Shown here: piece by piece, positions 45,765 through 58,129 of the stretch
Numbering within the stretch: the first letter of the stretch is position 1
Layout of the letters: the number at the start of each line of letters is the position of its first letter
Notes under the pieces: generated by a model
The model's database searches: none
Told to the model about the DNA's origin: nothing
Seen by the model: only the letters and a program-made list of their open reading frames with translations
Assembly: GCA_016715325.1 (NCBI GenBank)
Contig: JADKAL010000003.1
Span: 62,001-126,000, forward strand
Direction: 5' to 3'
DNA: 64,000 bases
Origin: Methylococcaceae bacterium
GTDB taxonomy: Bacteria; Pseudomonadota; Gammaproteobacteria; Methylococcales; Methylomonadaceae
Made by a program: the position numbers and the translations under genes

Positions 45765-48035
45765 TTAGTTGTTTTCTAAGACGGTTAATTCCTTGCTTTC
45801 AATCGCGAAACCAAGTTCACTATTCTCCACGTAGACTTTAACGTTTCCTCCGTTTGCCAATCTGCCGAATAACAAATCATTTGCCAGCGGTTTTTTGATT
45901 TTTTCCTGGATAAGTCTTGCCATCGGCCTTGCGCCCATTTTGGGATCGCATCCGTGTTCTGCAAGCCATAAGCGGGCTTCAGGGGCGAGTGTCAACGTTA
46001 CATGCTTGTCTGCCAATATGGCTTCTAATTCGAAGATGAATTTATCCACAACATGACCGACGATAGAAATGTCGAGCGGTTTGAATTGGATAATGGCATC
46101 CAACCGGTTGCGGAACTCGGGTGAAAATCCTTTCTCGATGATTTTCATGCTATCGGTTGCATGATCTTGATGGGTAAAACCGATAGAAGCCCGACTGCCT
46201 TCTTCCGCGCCGGCATTAGTTGTCATCACTAAAATGATGTTTCGGAAATCGGCTTTTCGTCCGTTGGTATCTGTTAGCGAGCCATGATCCATGACTTGCA
46301 ACAACAAATTGAAAACATCGGGATGCGCTTTTTCGATTTCATCCAATAATAAGACGGCGTGCGGATGCTTACTGACTTGTTCCGTTAATAAACCGCCTTG
46401 ATCGAAACCGACATATCCCGGCGGCGCGCCTATTAATCTTGAGACGGTGTGTCGTTCCATATATTCAGACATATCGAATCGAATCAGTTCGATACCTAAT
46501 ACTTTAGCCAATTGCCGCGTGACTTCGGTTTTTCCCACACCGGTAGGACATGAAAACAAAAACGATCCGATGGTCTTTTGGGTTTCCCTCAAACCTGCTC
46601 GGGTAAGTTTGATGGCCGATGCTAATGCTGAAATAGCTTCGTCTTGACCGAAAACAAGCATTTTGAGGTTTTTTTCAAGGTTGGCAAGTTTTTCGATGTC
46701 GTTCGAGGAAACCGATTTAGCCGGTACTCTGGCAATTTTCGAGACGATTTCTTCTATTTCGGTTGCGCCGATAACGGCTTTCCGCTCTTTTTCGGCGGTC
46801 ATCCTTTGTTTGGCACCCGCTTCGTCGATTACATCAATGGCTTTATCAGGTAAGTGGCGGTCGGTAATGTAACGGTCCGACAATTCAGCGGCTAGTCGAA
46901 GTGCTTCATTCGAATACTTGACGTCATGATGCTCTTCAAAACGGGATTTCAAACCTTTCAAGATCAATACCGTTTCTTCCACGGAAGGTTCGAGAATGTC
47001 GATTTTTTGGAATCGCCGGGCTAGTGCATGGTCTTTTTCGAAAACGCCGCGATATTCTTGATAGGTTGTCGATCCGATACAGCGTAATTGACCGGACGCT
47101 AACATCGGTTTGATTAAGTTAGACGCATCCATCGTCCCGCCGGAAGCGGAACCGGCACCGATAATCGTATGGATTTCATCGATAAACAGGATGGCTTCAG
47201 GGCGAACCTTAAGATGGTTAATCAACGCTTTCAAACGTTTTTCAAAATCGCCGCGATATTTCGTACCTGCGACCAACGCGCCTAAATCTAATGAATAAAT
47301 GACATGATTCAACAGAATTTCAGGTACGTTTTCTTCAACGATACGTTTTGCCAAACCTTCGGCAATAGCCGTTTTACCTACACCCGCTTCGCCGACGAGC
47401 AAAGGGTTGTTTTTTCGGCGGCGGCATAAGACTTGAATGGTTCTTTCGACTTCCAATTCTCTGCCGATTAACGGATCGATTCGTCCCTTAATGGCTTCTT
47501 CATTGAGATTAATCGTATATTTCTCTAAGGGACTGCCAGTTGCTTCGGCGTCTTGCGTATTCGAATTCGATCCTTGGTCTTCAGAAGAAGCACTGTCTTG
47601 ATCGATTTTGGAAATCCCATGAGCAAGATAATTCACTACATCCAGCCTTGAAATATCCTGTTTGTTGAGTAAATAAACCGCATGAGAGTCTTGTTCGCTG
47701 AAAAGAGCGACAAATAAATTCGCGCCGGTCACTTCCTTTTTGTCGGAGGCTTGAACATGGAAAACGGCGCGTTGCAGCACTCTTTGAAAACCTAAGGTAG
47801 GTTGCGTATCACGCTGCACACCTTCCGGAATGAGAGAAATTGTTTCGTCGATGAACTGAGTGAGCTGTCCGCGCAGGGCTTTGATATCGCAACCGCAGGC
47901 CAGCATCACAGCTTCTGCCGAGGCATTATCGAGCAAAGCGAGCAGCAAGTGCTCGACTGTAATAAATTCGTGCCTTTTGTCGTGGGCGTTTTTAAAGGCA
48001 TTGTTCAATGTCACTTCCAGCTCTTTACTTAACAT
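45765..48035 (-). CDS. clpA: ATP-dependent Clp protease subunit ClpA
   Basis: A 756-residue two-ring AAA+ unfoldase that feeds ClpP. The Clp-N repeats span about 1-140. The first AAA module has GEAGVGKT and LFIDEIHTI. The second has [10 protein letters not shown] and [12 protein letters not shown], followed by the ClpP loop IGFTHQ. It follows clpS by 12 bases, and ClpS adapts it to N-degron substrates. Confidence 0.97.
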   Translation of the reverse strand: MLSKELEVTLNNAFKNAHDKRHEFITVEHLLLALLDNASAEAVMLACGCDIKALRGQLTQFIDETISLIPEGVQRDTQPTLGFQRVLQRAVFHVQASDKKEVTGANLFVALFSEQDSHAVYLLNKQDISRLDVVNYLAHGISKIDQDSASSEDQGSNSNTQDAEATGSPLEKYTINLNEEAIKGRIDPLIGRELEVERTIQVLCRRRKNNPLLVGEAGVGKTAIAEGLAKRIVEENVPEILLNHVIYSLDLGALVAGTKYRGDFEKRLKALINHLKVRPEAILFIDEIHTIIGAGSASGGTMDASNLIKPMLASGQLRCIGSTTYQEYRGVFEKDHALARRFQKIDILEPSVEETVLILKGLKSRFEEHHDVKYSNEALRLAAELSDRYITDRHLPDKAIDVIDEAGAKQRMTAEKERKAVIGATEIEEIVSKIARVPAKSVSSNDIEKLANLEKNLKMLVFGQDEAISALASAIKLTRAGLRETQKTIGSFLFSCPTGVGKTEVTRQLAKVLGIELIRFDMSEYMERHTVSRLIGAPPGYVGFDQGGLLTEQVSKHPHAVLLLDEIEKAHPDVFNLLLQVMDHGSLTDTNGRKADFRNIILVMTTNAGAEEGSRASIGFTHQDHATDSMKIIEKGFSPEFRNRLDAIIQFKPLDISIVGHVVDKFIFELEAILADKHVTLTLAPEARLWLAEHGCDPKMGARPMARLIQEKIKKPLANDLLFGRLANGGNVKVYVENSELGFAIESKELTVLENN

Positions 48036-48047
48036 ATAAGCTCCAGA

Positions 48048-48371
48048 TTACATTTCTTCCATTGAGCACAACAGCGGATGCTGATGCTCCCGCGAATACT
48101 CGTTCACAATACAAACTTTTGTTTCCGCAACGTCTTTAGTAAAGGTTCCGCACACCCCAACGCCTTGTGTATGAATTTGCAGCATCACGCGAGTTGCTTT
48201 ATCTTCGGGCATACCGAAAAAGTGCATCAAAATATCGATGACGAAACCCATCGGTGTAAAGTCGTCATTCAATAAAATTACCTTATAGAGTGGCGGCTTT
48301 TTGAGAATTGGTTTAGCCGGTTGTACCGCCAGACCTTGGTCGTTATCTTTAAATGGCTCAAATTCAGACAT
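48048..48371 (-). CDS. clpS: ClpS adaptor
   Basis: A 107-residue adaptor of ClpA for N-end-rule substrates. The conserved LLNDDFTPMGFVIDIL pocket and the KATRVMLQIHTQGVGVCGTF and YSREHQHPLLC segments are present. Operon with clpA. Confidence 0.97.
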   Translation of the reverse strand: MSEFEPFKDNDQGLAVQPAKPILKKPPLYKVILLNDDFTPMGFVIDILMHFFGMPEDKATRVMLQIHTQGVGVCGTFTKDVAETKVCIVNEYSREHQHPLLCSMEEM

Positions 48372-48584
48372 GTCATCTGTTACTAAAGTTACAACATAAA
48401 CATAGCGCCTATTCGGCTTTATTCAACTTCATTATAACAATAATCAAATTACCGTGAATGAGCAATATGTCAAACTATGAGGAATTCATGCTTTTGACTT
48501 TACTGCCCGTATTAGTTCAAATCTTTGCATATTAAGCCCGATAAATCGAGTAATATAGGCTTTATTTTGGTGATGGATGAGTAG

Positions 48585-49038
48585 ATGGTGTGGAAACCGC
48601 ACGTAACGGTTGCTGCAGTTATTGAGCGGGAAGGCCGGTTTTTATTGGTCGAGGAGCAAACCTCCAACGGTTTGCGGTTTAATCAGCCGGCAGGACATCT
48701 CGAAGAAAACGAAAGCTTAATCGATGCGGTCAAACGAGAGGTCAATGAAGAATCGGGCTGGCAGTTTGAACCGGAGCATCTTATTTCAATCCAGCTTTGG
48801 CGTAAAAGCCCTCGCGCTACCACCTTTCTAAGATGTTTATTTGCGGGCCAATGCCATAGTCATAATCCCGATCAAATGCTTGATGACGGTATTGTGGCGA
48901 CGCATTGGTTAAGCCGGGATGAAATCCATGCCCAAAAACATCGATTACGGAGCCCTTTGGTTTTGATCGGTGTAGATGAATATCTTAGCGGTCAGCGTTA
49001 TCCGTTATCTTTTCTTAAATCTTTTCTCGATTTGAAGC

Positions 49039-49046
<8 letters not shown>
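48585..49046 (+). CDS. nudJ: Nudix hydrolase, NudJ type
   Basis: A 153-residue Nudix enzyme with the Nudix box [23 protein letters not shown]. NudJ hydrolyses nucleoside and thiamine (pyro)phosphates. In E. coli nudJ also lies directly upstream of mnmA. The gene overlaps mnmA by eight bases. Confidence 0.9.
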
Positions 49047-51535
<2,489 letters not shown>

Positions 51536-51555
51536 ACGCGCTAGTTTAAGCAGAA

Positions 51556-51581
51556 AGCGCTAGGAATTCATTTCTAGCGCT
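51556..51581 (+). terminator. hairpin after purB
   Basis: AGCGCTAG (51556-51563) pairs with CTAGCGCT (51574-51581), with further A-T pairing toward the loop. A short T run (ATTTTTG) follows. It separates purB from the convergent Sel1 lipoprotein gene. Confidence 0.7.
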
Positions 51582-51611
51582 CATGATTTTTGTCAAAGTG
51601 GTTGGCGTTGT

Positions 51612-52223
51612 TTAATACCAATACCACGAATTGCCGCGCCAATAGCTATTGTAACCATAACCGCTATACCAATAGGTATTGAATGTGGATCGCCAGCGAT
51701 TAAGCCATTTCCACTCGGCTTGTTGCGACTGTCTTGCAACTTGGGCCTCTTGAAGCAGTTTAGCAGCCTCTTTATCGCCTCTACTCGCCGTCATCGTCAG
51801 CCACTTTTCGGCTTCGCCGGGATCAGAACCTAATTCGCCAAGACCGGTAAGATACAATCTACCGAGCGCTTTTTGCGCTTCATAATTTCCTCGTTCTGCA
51901 GCCTCGCGCATCCATTTGATAGAGCGATAACTGTCTTGACGAACGCCGTCGCCTCGAAACAAGCGTAAGGCGAGATCGTAAGCGGCGCGAGGATCGTTTT
52001 TTGCCAGCTCTTCTAACGCGGCAATCTTACCTCCCGGATCGTCGTCAGGCGTATTAATGTCCGGATTGAAAGAGGAATAATTCTTCGGGCGTTCCGCACA
52101 GCCGTTCGAATCGCAGATCGTAATCGTATTTTTTTCGATGGGCTTCTCTGCTGTGCAGGCTGCGAGACAGGAAACAAAAAAGCCGGTCGTTAAAACTTTC
52201 GAGATTAATCGTTTATTTTGCAT
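51612..52223 (-). CDS. Sel1-repeat lipoprotein
   Basis: A 203-residue lipoprotein with a lipobox near residue 22 (SCLAAC). Two Sel1/TPR repeats follow (about 75-150): AAYDLALRLFRGDGVRQDS and AQKALGRLYLTGLGELGSD. The C-terminus is unusual, rich in Tyr, Trp, Ser and Asn (WYSGYGYNSYWRGN). No precise role is known. Confidence 0.75.
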   Translation of the reverse strand: MQNKRLISKVLTTGFFVSCLAACTAEKPIEKNTITICDSNGCAERPKNYSSFNPDINTPDDDPGGKIAALEELAKNDPRAAYDLALRLFRGDGVRQDSYRSIKWMREAAERGNYEAQKALGRLYLTGLGELGSDPGEAEKWLTMTASRGDKEAAKLLQEAQVARQSQQAEWKWLNRWRSTFNTYWYSGYGYNSYWRGNSWYWY

Positions 52224-52335
52224 AAGTTTCTTCTCACTAAGATCGAATTTGGTATATTATCGCGGCGTTTAATAGTATCTTAAATTTTGATTAAATCAGG
52301 CAATTTTTATTCATCAATTAACGAGGGATTCCAAC

Positions 52336-53196
52336 ATGGTGGTTAAGCAATTATCAAAGTTTTCAATGATCGGCGCGGTGGCAGTGCTTTCGGCGTGCGC
52401 CCAACAGGCCGGTCTTCAAACCGGCGGTAGCAGCAATTTGGTAACCGGTTCTGCCGGCGGCGGAACTAGTGTTAACGCCAATAAATCGTTGGAGCATTGT
52501 TCCACACCTTTAGGTACGCTCGCGGTAAGCGACGGCCGTTTTAGCGGTTCGAGCAGCGTTACCACTGTGGATCCTTTGATACGTCTTGCCGTTCAACAAT
52601 CTAATTGCTTCGTAATTACATCGATCGGAAATCAAGCGACTCGTTCAATGATCAACGAGATTGTCGGCGAACAAAGGGAGTCGGGTGAATACCGGCCCGG
52701 TTCGAAAATGGAAAAGGGCCAACGTGTTGCTGCAGATTATCTGCTAGATCCGCAAGTTATCGTATTGAATGAGAGCACGAGCGGAAGCGGGGCCGGTTTA
52801 GGCGGCGCGTTAGTCGGCGCGGGGCTAGGTGCAGCCGGATTAGGTGGATTAGGTGCTATTGCCGGCGCTGTCGCAAATTCCGTAGAAACACGGACGACCG
52901 ATGTGGCGTTGACATTGACCGACATTCGTTCAACGGTGCAAGTTGCCATCTCACAAGGCAGTGCAACGGCAAACAATATGAGCATGTCAGGCGGCGGTGC
53001 TTTAGGCGGATGGGGCGGTTTAATCGGCGGAGCTGTAGGCGGCGGCATGAGTTCTTTTACAAGGACACCTGAAGGTCAGGCGACCGCAGCGGCATTTTTC
53101 GACGCTTACAACAACCTAGTAGTCTCGCTTAGAAATTATAAAGCGCAAGATGTGAAAGGCGGCATGGGTCGCGGCGGTGCTTTAAAAGTGAATTAA
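52336..53196 (+). CDS. CsgG/HfaB-like lipoprotein
   Basis: A 286-residue lipoprotein (lipobox LSAC near residue 21) with a CsgG-like fold: PLIRLAVQQSNCFVITS, ADYLLDPQVIVLNE and TDVALTLTDIRSTVQVA. It contains a long Gly/Ala-rich loop (SGAGLGGALVGAGLGAAGLG). CsgG proteins form secretion pores in the outer membrane, but this group is often found without curli genes, as here. It lies between lipoprotein genes of a probable envelope cluster. Confidence 0.75.
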   Translation: MVVKQLSKFSMIGAVAVLSACAQQAGLQTGGSSNLVTGSAGGGTSVNANKSLEHCSTPLGTLAVSDGRFSGSSSVTTVDPLIRLAVQQSNCFVITSIGNQATRSMINEIVGEQRESGEYRPGSKMEKGQRVAADYLLDPQVIVLNESTSGSGAGLGGALVGAGLGAAGLGGLGAIAGAVANSVETRTTDVALTLTDIRSTVQVAISQGSATANNMSMSGGGALGGWGGLIGGAVGGGMSSFTRTPEGQATAAAFFDAYNNLVVSLRNYKAQDVKGGMGRGGALKVN

Positions 53197-53205
53197 GAAA
53201 AACCT

Positions 53206-53241
53206 TAGCCTGAAAGTTACCGTAAATTGACTTTCAGGCTA
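53206..53241. terminator. bidirectional hairpin between convergent genes
   Basis: TAGCCTGAAAGT (53206-53217) pairs perfectly with ACTTTCAGGCTA (53230-53241), 12 base pairs and a 12-base loop. It lies between the CsgG-like gene and the DUF4105 gene, both of which end here. Confidence 0.78.
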
Positions 53242-55128
53242 TTAGTTAACCGCTTCAATGCTATAAGGATAGCTGCCTTTTCTGATATTAAAAAAAGCTA
53301 GTTCGGGAAAGCTAGCCAGTATTCCTCTCAAACCGGTTTTTATATTCTTTCCGCCGTCAAACGGCAAGTTAAAAAGGCCGAATAAACTTTGACTTGTCGC
53401 TGCCGCAATATTAAATACGCCGAATAAGGGTCTTGGTAAAATTTGGTCGTCGGTAAAAAAAACAAACCAAGCATCGTCCGCATTGTATTTATACAAACTT
53501 GAGCTGAATATATTCGATTCACGCAGGTAAACCTTACTTTCGTCTTCATGTGCATAAAGTCTGGCGAGTTGTTGTTGCCGATAAGCAGGGAGGTAAGTCG
53601 ACTTCGTAACGTTGTAGGTACTTTCAACTGACTCGAAAGCTTGAAAAGGCACGAAATTAATTTCAGTATCGATGTAGCCGCCGAGCCGTTCTTTCCATTG
53701 ACCGTCAACCGCTTCATCGATGAGTTTAAAAAGTGCGGATACGCAATTTTTTGTTACGAGATTGTAAGTGTTTTTTTCGATATCATTTTTCAGTAAGCTT
53801 TCTTCTGCTGATTTCCGGTGTTCTATCGCAATCTTGAGTTGATCTACCGTCAATCCGGTTATTAAAAAACGCGTCGATGAAATGCTTTGAATGGGCAGCG
53901 GTTGTTCGCTTCTAAACTTTAAGAGTCCGGTCTCATCGCTTTCAAGCCAATGCTGATAGCGGTTGGCGGCGATTTCCAATTCAACATAACGTCGTTCGTA
54001 GTTGCCGGCGTTGTCGTTGATCTCTTTTGCTTTATGCTGCAAGTGTTCTAAATCGGTGCGCCGTTGAGTGAACATTCGCTCGGCATAGAGCGCAATTTGT
54101 TCCTTGGTCAATTCTTTAGAGTTAGTTTCGTTATCGAACAAAAAGGTCCACTGACGCGTTTGGATAGAATGATCCATAACGATGAGTCGTGCTACCGTTA
54201 CGAATAATGCATAACCCCAATCCGGACGTTTGGAATCGAGCAAAGATTGCGCGGTGCGGAAAAGTTCGGTTTTATAGCGTTCCGCATTTTGAATATCTAA
54301 GTCGTTCATCCGTAATGTAGGATCGACTATCTGGAAGCAGGCGTTAACCGCTAAAGGTTGATCGTCTTGCAAAACATTTAAAGCTAAAAATCCGGTTAAC
54401 AAATCGCCGTAATGTTCCGAAAACGCATATTGATAAGACGCAATATCGAGGTTTTCAAGTGAAGGTGAAAGTTGGTTTATGTCCTTTCTCAACGCAGTAA
54501 TTTTGTCGATAAGAAAGGTTTTTCCCTTATCAATCGATATCTGCCGTTTTAAAGTATTGGATATTTGTGTGCTTGAACGCAAAGTATCGCATTCATCGGC
54601 GGGCTTTGGACGATCGAATTCTAAATCGTTAAAAAATAAACCTGCACCGGCAATTTGAAGAGAGTCGTCTTCGGCAGATGAAACGATCCTTTGGCCGGAT
54701 GAATTCTGATTCAATAATGCCTTCAATAGCAGCTGATCTTGCTGGAGACTTTGCAGTTTTTTAAGATATTGTTTTTGTGAAAAAAGCCGCAAGTTAAAAT
54801 AATCGGTTAGCTGCTCCGAAGTTTCGTCTGAAATATTAATGTCGGCAATATGCAGGCCGCGATTCTGGCGATATTGATAATCTTCAATAAAGGCATTCGC
54901 TGGATTCTTAAAAAGGCGAATCATGCCGTTCTCGTATTGGTAATGAAAAACATTTTCACCCAATTGAACGGCAAGATGTCCGCCGCTTGAATTCCCTTCG
55001 CCAGCGTCTATGTAAATGACGTGAAATACCGCAGCATGTGCGTTATTGATACAGAACAGAAAAACGACGAGGGTAGCGACAACGGCTATTTTTCTATAAT
55101 TAATCTTCGTAGCCTTCTTGAATATCAT
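53242..55128 (-). CDS. DUF4105-domain exported protein
   Basis: A 628-residue protein with a signal peptide (about 14-33, IAVVATLVVFLFCINNAHAA) and an N-terminal DUF4105 domain (VFHVIYIDAGEG, GGHLAVQLGENVFHY). The remainder is mostly helical. Some relatives are periplasmic hydrolase-like or Lnb-type domains. The apparent longer frame to 55560 is an artefact: those codons belong to the preceding lipoprotein gene shifted into this frame. The ATG at 55128 overlaps the lipoprotein end by 29 bases. Confidence 0.7.
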   Translation of the reverse strand: MIFKKATKINYRKIAVVATLVVFLFCINNAHAAVFHVIYIDAGEGNSSGGHLAVQLGENVFHYQYENGMIRLFKNPANAFIEDYQYRQNRGLHIADINISDETSEQLTDYFNLRLFSQKQYLKKLQSLQQDQLLLKALLNQNSSGQRIVSSAEDDSLQIAGAGLFFNDLEFDRPKPADECDTLRSSTQISNTLKRQISIDKGKTFLIDKITALRKDINQLSPSLENLDIASYQYAFSEHYGDLLTGFLALNVLQDDQPLAVNACFQIVDPTLRMNDLDIQNAERYKTELFRTAQSLLDSKRPDWGYALFVTVARLIVMDHSIQTRQWTFLFDNETNSKELTKEQIALYAERMFTQRRTDLEHLQHKAKEINDNAGNYERRYVELEIAANRYQHWLESDETGLLKFRSEQPLPIQSISSTRFLITGLTVDQLKIAIEHRKSAEESLLKNDIEKNTYNLVTKNCVSALFKLIDEAVDGQWKERLGGYIDTEINFVPFQAFESVESTYNVTKSTYLPAYRQQQLARLYAHEDESKVYLRESNIFSSSLYKYNADDAWFVFFTDDQILPRPLFGVFNIAAATSQSLFGLFNLPFDGGKNIKTGLRGILASFPELAFFNIRKGSYPYSIEAVN

Positions 55129-55560
55129 CCATTTTACCGTGATCGCCGTCGGTAAATTTCCTTTTATACATCTCGTATTGCGCGCCCGAGATTTTTGCCT
55201 TTTTAAACCTTTTCCAATTGCGCGGTAGGTTTTCGGATTGGCTTCCCAATCTACAATCCCGTTTTGGGAGGCCACATCGCTGATGCCTTTCATGAAGCTG
55301 TTTCGCTCCGAAAGCCCCGAGTTGGTGCGCAGATACGTAATTGTGTAATCTTTTACTTCATTTTCATAAGCGTTATTGTCCGATTTTTTAGAATCGCTTT
55401 CGCTGCTTTTACTGGAAGACTTCGATGAGTCTGAAAAACTTTCAGAGCTTCTGGATATTGATCCAACACTATCCGAGATTGAACAGCCCGATAGCCAAAA
55501 CGCACCGCTTAAACAGAGTGAAAATAGTCCGATATTTGTTAACCGACCGAAATTAATCAT
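55100..55560 (-). pseudogene. serine-rich lipoprotein, frameshifted
   Basis: The first 120 residues show a lipobox (FWLSGC), a serine-rich stretch (about 27-60) and VKDYTITYLRTNSGL...IVDWEANPKTYRAIGKGL. At the A5 run (55200-55204) the frame is lost. With one more A it continues KKAKISGAQYEMYKRKF and ends at QEGYED, stop at 55100. That gives about 153 residues, resembling a known group of putative lipoproteins next to CsgG-like genes. Without the correction the frame fuses into the DUF4105 gene. Confidence 0.7.
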
Positions 55561-55746
55561 AGCTTCTCCAGAATGTGTGCCTTAAATTGAGAAAAACTTA
55601 AAAATATACGAAAGCCAAAAATAGAAATCACTCTTCTGTTTTCGTATAGTGTAATTGAAAGCATTGTGCCAACCTTCTTGTTAAGAAATCAAATTTACTT
55701 AATGAACGCAAATACCCTATGAATACTGAAAGCGAAAAACTCTAGC

Positions 55747-55774
55747 TTGCATCGCAAGACCGTCATATTATAAT
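55747..55774 (+). promoter_or_regulatory. sigma-70-type promoter of the MxaD-like gene
   Basis: TTGCAT (55747-55752), 16 bases, TATAAT (55769-55774), ending 35 bases before the start codon. A small palindrome (CTTGC-ATC-GCAAG, 55746-55758) overlaps the -35 box. Confidence 0.65.
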
Positions 55775-55809
55775 CCTCCTTGTTTTTTACGATCCTTAAG
55801 GAAATAACT

Positions 55810-56373
55810 ATGAAGAAATCTTACCTGTGTCTTTCGCTTTTAGCCTTTTTGTTTTCGGCGGCGGTTCAAGCACACGGCCCAGTTCGTCAAAAAGTAGAAG
55901 AAGAAATCACAATTAACGCCCCCGCGCAAAAAGTATGGGGTATTATTAAAGACTACGGCGATATGTCCTGGTTACCTGCGGTTAAAAGCACTTCTGCCCA
56001 AGGCGGGAACGAAGCAGGGGCAACACGCGTATTGACCTTGCAAAACGGCGGCACCATCACCGAAGAATTAAAAAAATACGATGAAGGCAAAATGTCTTTC
56101 GCTTACAAAATCACCGAAATGAGCACGGCAAAAACCATTAGCCATGCCGGTGCGGAAGAAAAAGTACCTGTATTGCCGGTTGATAACTATGCGGCCAGTA
56201 TCGATTTAGAACCAAAAGGCGAAACCACCGTTGTTTCATGGAAAGCGGGTTTTTACCGTGCGTATACCAACAACAATCCGCCAGCTGAAATGAATGAAGA
56301 AGCTGCAAATACCGCAGTTAAAGGCGTATTTAAAGAAGGCTTGGAAAATCTGAAAAAATTGGCGGAAAAATAA
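55810..56373 (+). CDS. MxaD-like SRPBCC periplasmic protein
   Basis: A 187-residue exported protein with a signal peptide (SYLCLSLLAFLFSAAVQA). The SRPBCC/polyketide-cyclase-like fold is read from VEEEITINAPAQKVWGIIKDYGDMSWLP. MxaD proteins of this type promote electron transfer from methanol dehydrogenase to cytochrome cL. Here no mxaF or xoxF is adjacent. The start at 55810 follows AAGGAAATAACT; a TTG at 55780 is unlikely. The YVTN propeller gene follows after 23 bases. Confidence 0.8.
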   Translation: MKKSYLCLSLLAFLFSAAVQAHGPVRQKVEEEITINAPAQKVWGIIKDYGDMSWLPAVKSTSAQGGNEAGATRVLTLQNGGTITEELKKYDEGKMSFAYKITEMSTAKTISHAGAEEKVPVLPVDNYAASIDLEPKGETTVVSWKAGFYRAYTNNNPPAEMNEEAANTAVKGVFKEGLENLKKLAEK

Positions 56374-56396
56374 GCAACATAAAAATTTCCGTCTGT

Positions 56397-57344
56397 ATGC
56401 AATTCAAAGCCTTGTTGCTTTTCGTATTAATGCAAATAGCGCCGCTGTCCGTCGCAGCGCCGTTTGCTTATATCAGCAATCAACTTGACGACACCGTTTC
56501 TGTCATCGATGCCGAAACCGGAAAAGTTGAAGCCGTCATTCCCGTAGAAGGAAAACCGGCAGGTGTGGCGATATCCCCGGACGGAACTAAAGCTTACATC
56601 AGTACCCCTGAGGCGAAAGGTTTCGCCGTCATCGATACCAAACAGCGTAAATCGGTTAACAAAATCGAAGTGAGCGAAGGATCGCTGGGGATTACTGTTA
56701 GTCCCGATGGGCATAATATTTATGTTGCCGATTGGTTTAACAACACAGTTTCTATTGTCGACACTGAACGTCTTAAAATTATCGGATCGATAGCCGTGGG
56801 CAAGTCACCCTCCGGGCTTATGGTTAGTCCTAACAACCATTGGTTGTATGTTGCTAACCGGCTTGATAATTCGGTTTCTAAGATCGATACGAGAACAAAA
56901 AAGGTGTCGAAAACCGTACCCGTCGGCGAACATCCTTTCGGTTTAACACTCGATACGCGCGGCGACCGGCTTTATGTTGCCAATGTTAAAAGCGATAACG
57001 TGACTGTGATTGAGACGGCAACGATGAAAGTCTTAGCGACAATCAAGGTCAATATGCTTCCCTACGCAACGGCATTGGCGCTAAACGATACTCGGCTGTT
57101 TGTAACGAATCAGGATGACGGTTCGGTTTCCGTGATCGATACGGAGTTATTGAAAGAAATCGGGTTGATTCCAGTCGGCGAGAAGCCCGAAGGAATCAGC
57201 ACACATCCAAATGATCGACTGGTTTATGTGGCAAACTGGTTTGACGGCAATGTATCTGTTATCGACGCCAGAAATTTGAGGGTCGTCGATACGATTAAAA
57301 CAGGCGAGGGAAGTCGCGGTTTTGGTCAATTTTTCGGAAAATAA
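56397..57344 (+). CDS. YVTN-family beta-propeller exported protein
   Basis: A 315-residue protein with a signal peptide (LLLFVLMQIAPLSVAA) and about seven blades of 40-43 residues (YISNQLDDTVSVIDAETGKV, YVADWFNNTVSIVDTE, YVANRLDNSVSKIDT, YVANVKSDNVTVIET). YncE-like propellers occur near PQQ-dependent alcohol oxidation genes and MxaD-like genes, which suggests a role in periplasmic methanol oxidation; this is an inference. Probably cotranscribed with the MxaD-like gene and the next gene. Confidence 0.85.
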   Translation: MQFKALLLFVLMQIAPLSVAAPFAYISNQLDDTVSVIDAETGKVEAVIPVEGKPAGVAISPDGTKAYISTPEAKGFAVIDTKQRKSVNKIEVSEGSLGITVSPDGHNIYVADWFNNTVSIVDTERLKIIGSIAVGKSPSGLMVSPNNHWLYVANRLDNSVSKIDTRTKKVSKTVPVGEHPFGLTLDTRGDRLYVANVKSDNVTVIETATMKVLATIKVNMLPYATALALNDTRLFVTNQDDGSVSVIDTELLKEIGLIPVGEKPEGISTHPNDRLVYVANWFDGNVSVIDARNLRVVDTIKTGEGSRGFGQFFGK

Positions 57345-57364
57345 CACAATCAGGACAACAAAAA

Positions 57365-57652
57365 ATGGCAGAAACCGTAGATGAACTCACCGTGGCTTAC
57401 GAAGACGGCGGGATAGAGACTGTAAAGGAAATCGATAAAAAAGTACTGACGAAAGGCGCATGGGCTACTTTGATTTTCCGTTATCAAGACTGGAACAACG
57501 CGAAGGGCGAATACGGTCCCGATAAATACACAATTCGGCGCTATCAAAAACAGAAAGGCGAATATCGGCAGAAGTCGAAATTCAACATTTCCAGCAAGGA
57601 TCAAGCAAAAAGTATCATTGAAGCCTTATCTGTATGGGTCGATGATGAATAA
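57365..57652 (+). CDS. conserved small protein, unknown
   Basis: A 95-residue soluble protein with acidic ends and a basic core (GAWATLIFRYQDWNNAKGEYGPDKYTI-like run, then RRYQKQKGEYRQKSKF). The YTIRRYQKQKGEY pattern recalls PC4-like single-strand-binding folds, but that is weak. It follows the propeller gene by 20 bases and may share its operon. Confidence 0.6.
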   Translation: MAETVDELTVAYEDGGIETVKEIDKKVLTKGAWATLIFRYQDWNNAKGEYGPDKYTIRRYQKQKGEYRQKSKFNISSKDQAKSIIEALSVWVDDE

Positions 57653-57730
57653 GTGAATTAACATTAATTTGTAATGTCTAGCCTCTGAAAAAGTTTAAAT
57701 TTTTTCGAAACTTTAATAAGTGAGGCGCAG

Positions 57731-58129
57731 ATGTTTAAATTACTTTTTTCGATTATCTTTTTTCACATAGCAGGATGCGTTTCATCTCAAATAGAAAAAA
57801 CAGCCGAGATTGACGCCCATTATTTTTCTGATGCAACGGATTGTTTTAGATCGACACAGCTAATTCAAAAACAGAATATACCGGTTGGTAGTCAAATCAC
57901 GCCAATAGAAATCCCGCTCGGCTCAGATGCCGGTGCTTTCCGGTTATGTATGAAATATAAAGGGCATCCGTTTAATTCAGCGAGTGCAGAAGCAGACTCT
58001 TACCTGAATGTTTCGAAGAATTGCTTGCAAGAAGCACAAAGTTCTTCTACGCCGGATGCAACTTACGCCGCCTGTGTGAAAAGAGGCACGATTAAGGTTG
58101 AATTTATTCCTTCAAGCTCACCGAAATAA
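57731..58129 (+). CDS. small putative lipoprotein
   Basis: A 132-residue protein with a short signal and lipobox (FFHIAGC, about residue 16). Four further cysteines (DCFRST, LCMKYKG, NCLQEA, ACVKRG) may form disulfides. No family is recognised. Confidence 0.6.
   Translation: MFKLLFSIIFFHIAGCVSSQIEKTAEIDAHYFSDATDCFRSTQLIQKQNIPVGSQITPIEIPLGSDAGAFRLCMKYKGHPFNSASAEADSYLNVSKNCLQEAQSSSTPDATYAACVKRGTIKVEFIPSSSPK

Noticed and set aside
53242..55560. A single 772-residue lipoprotein-DUF4105 fusion
   Set aside because: Two signal sequences and the good alternative frame after 55200 show it is two genes joined by an indel.
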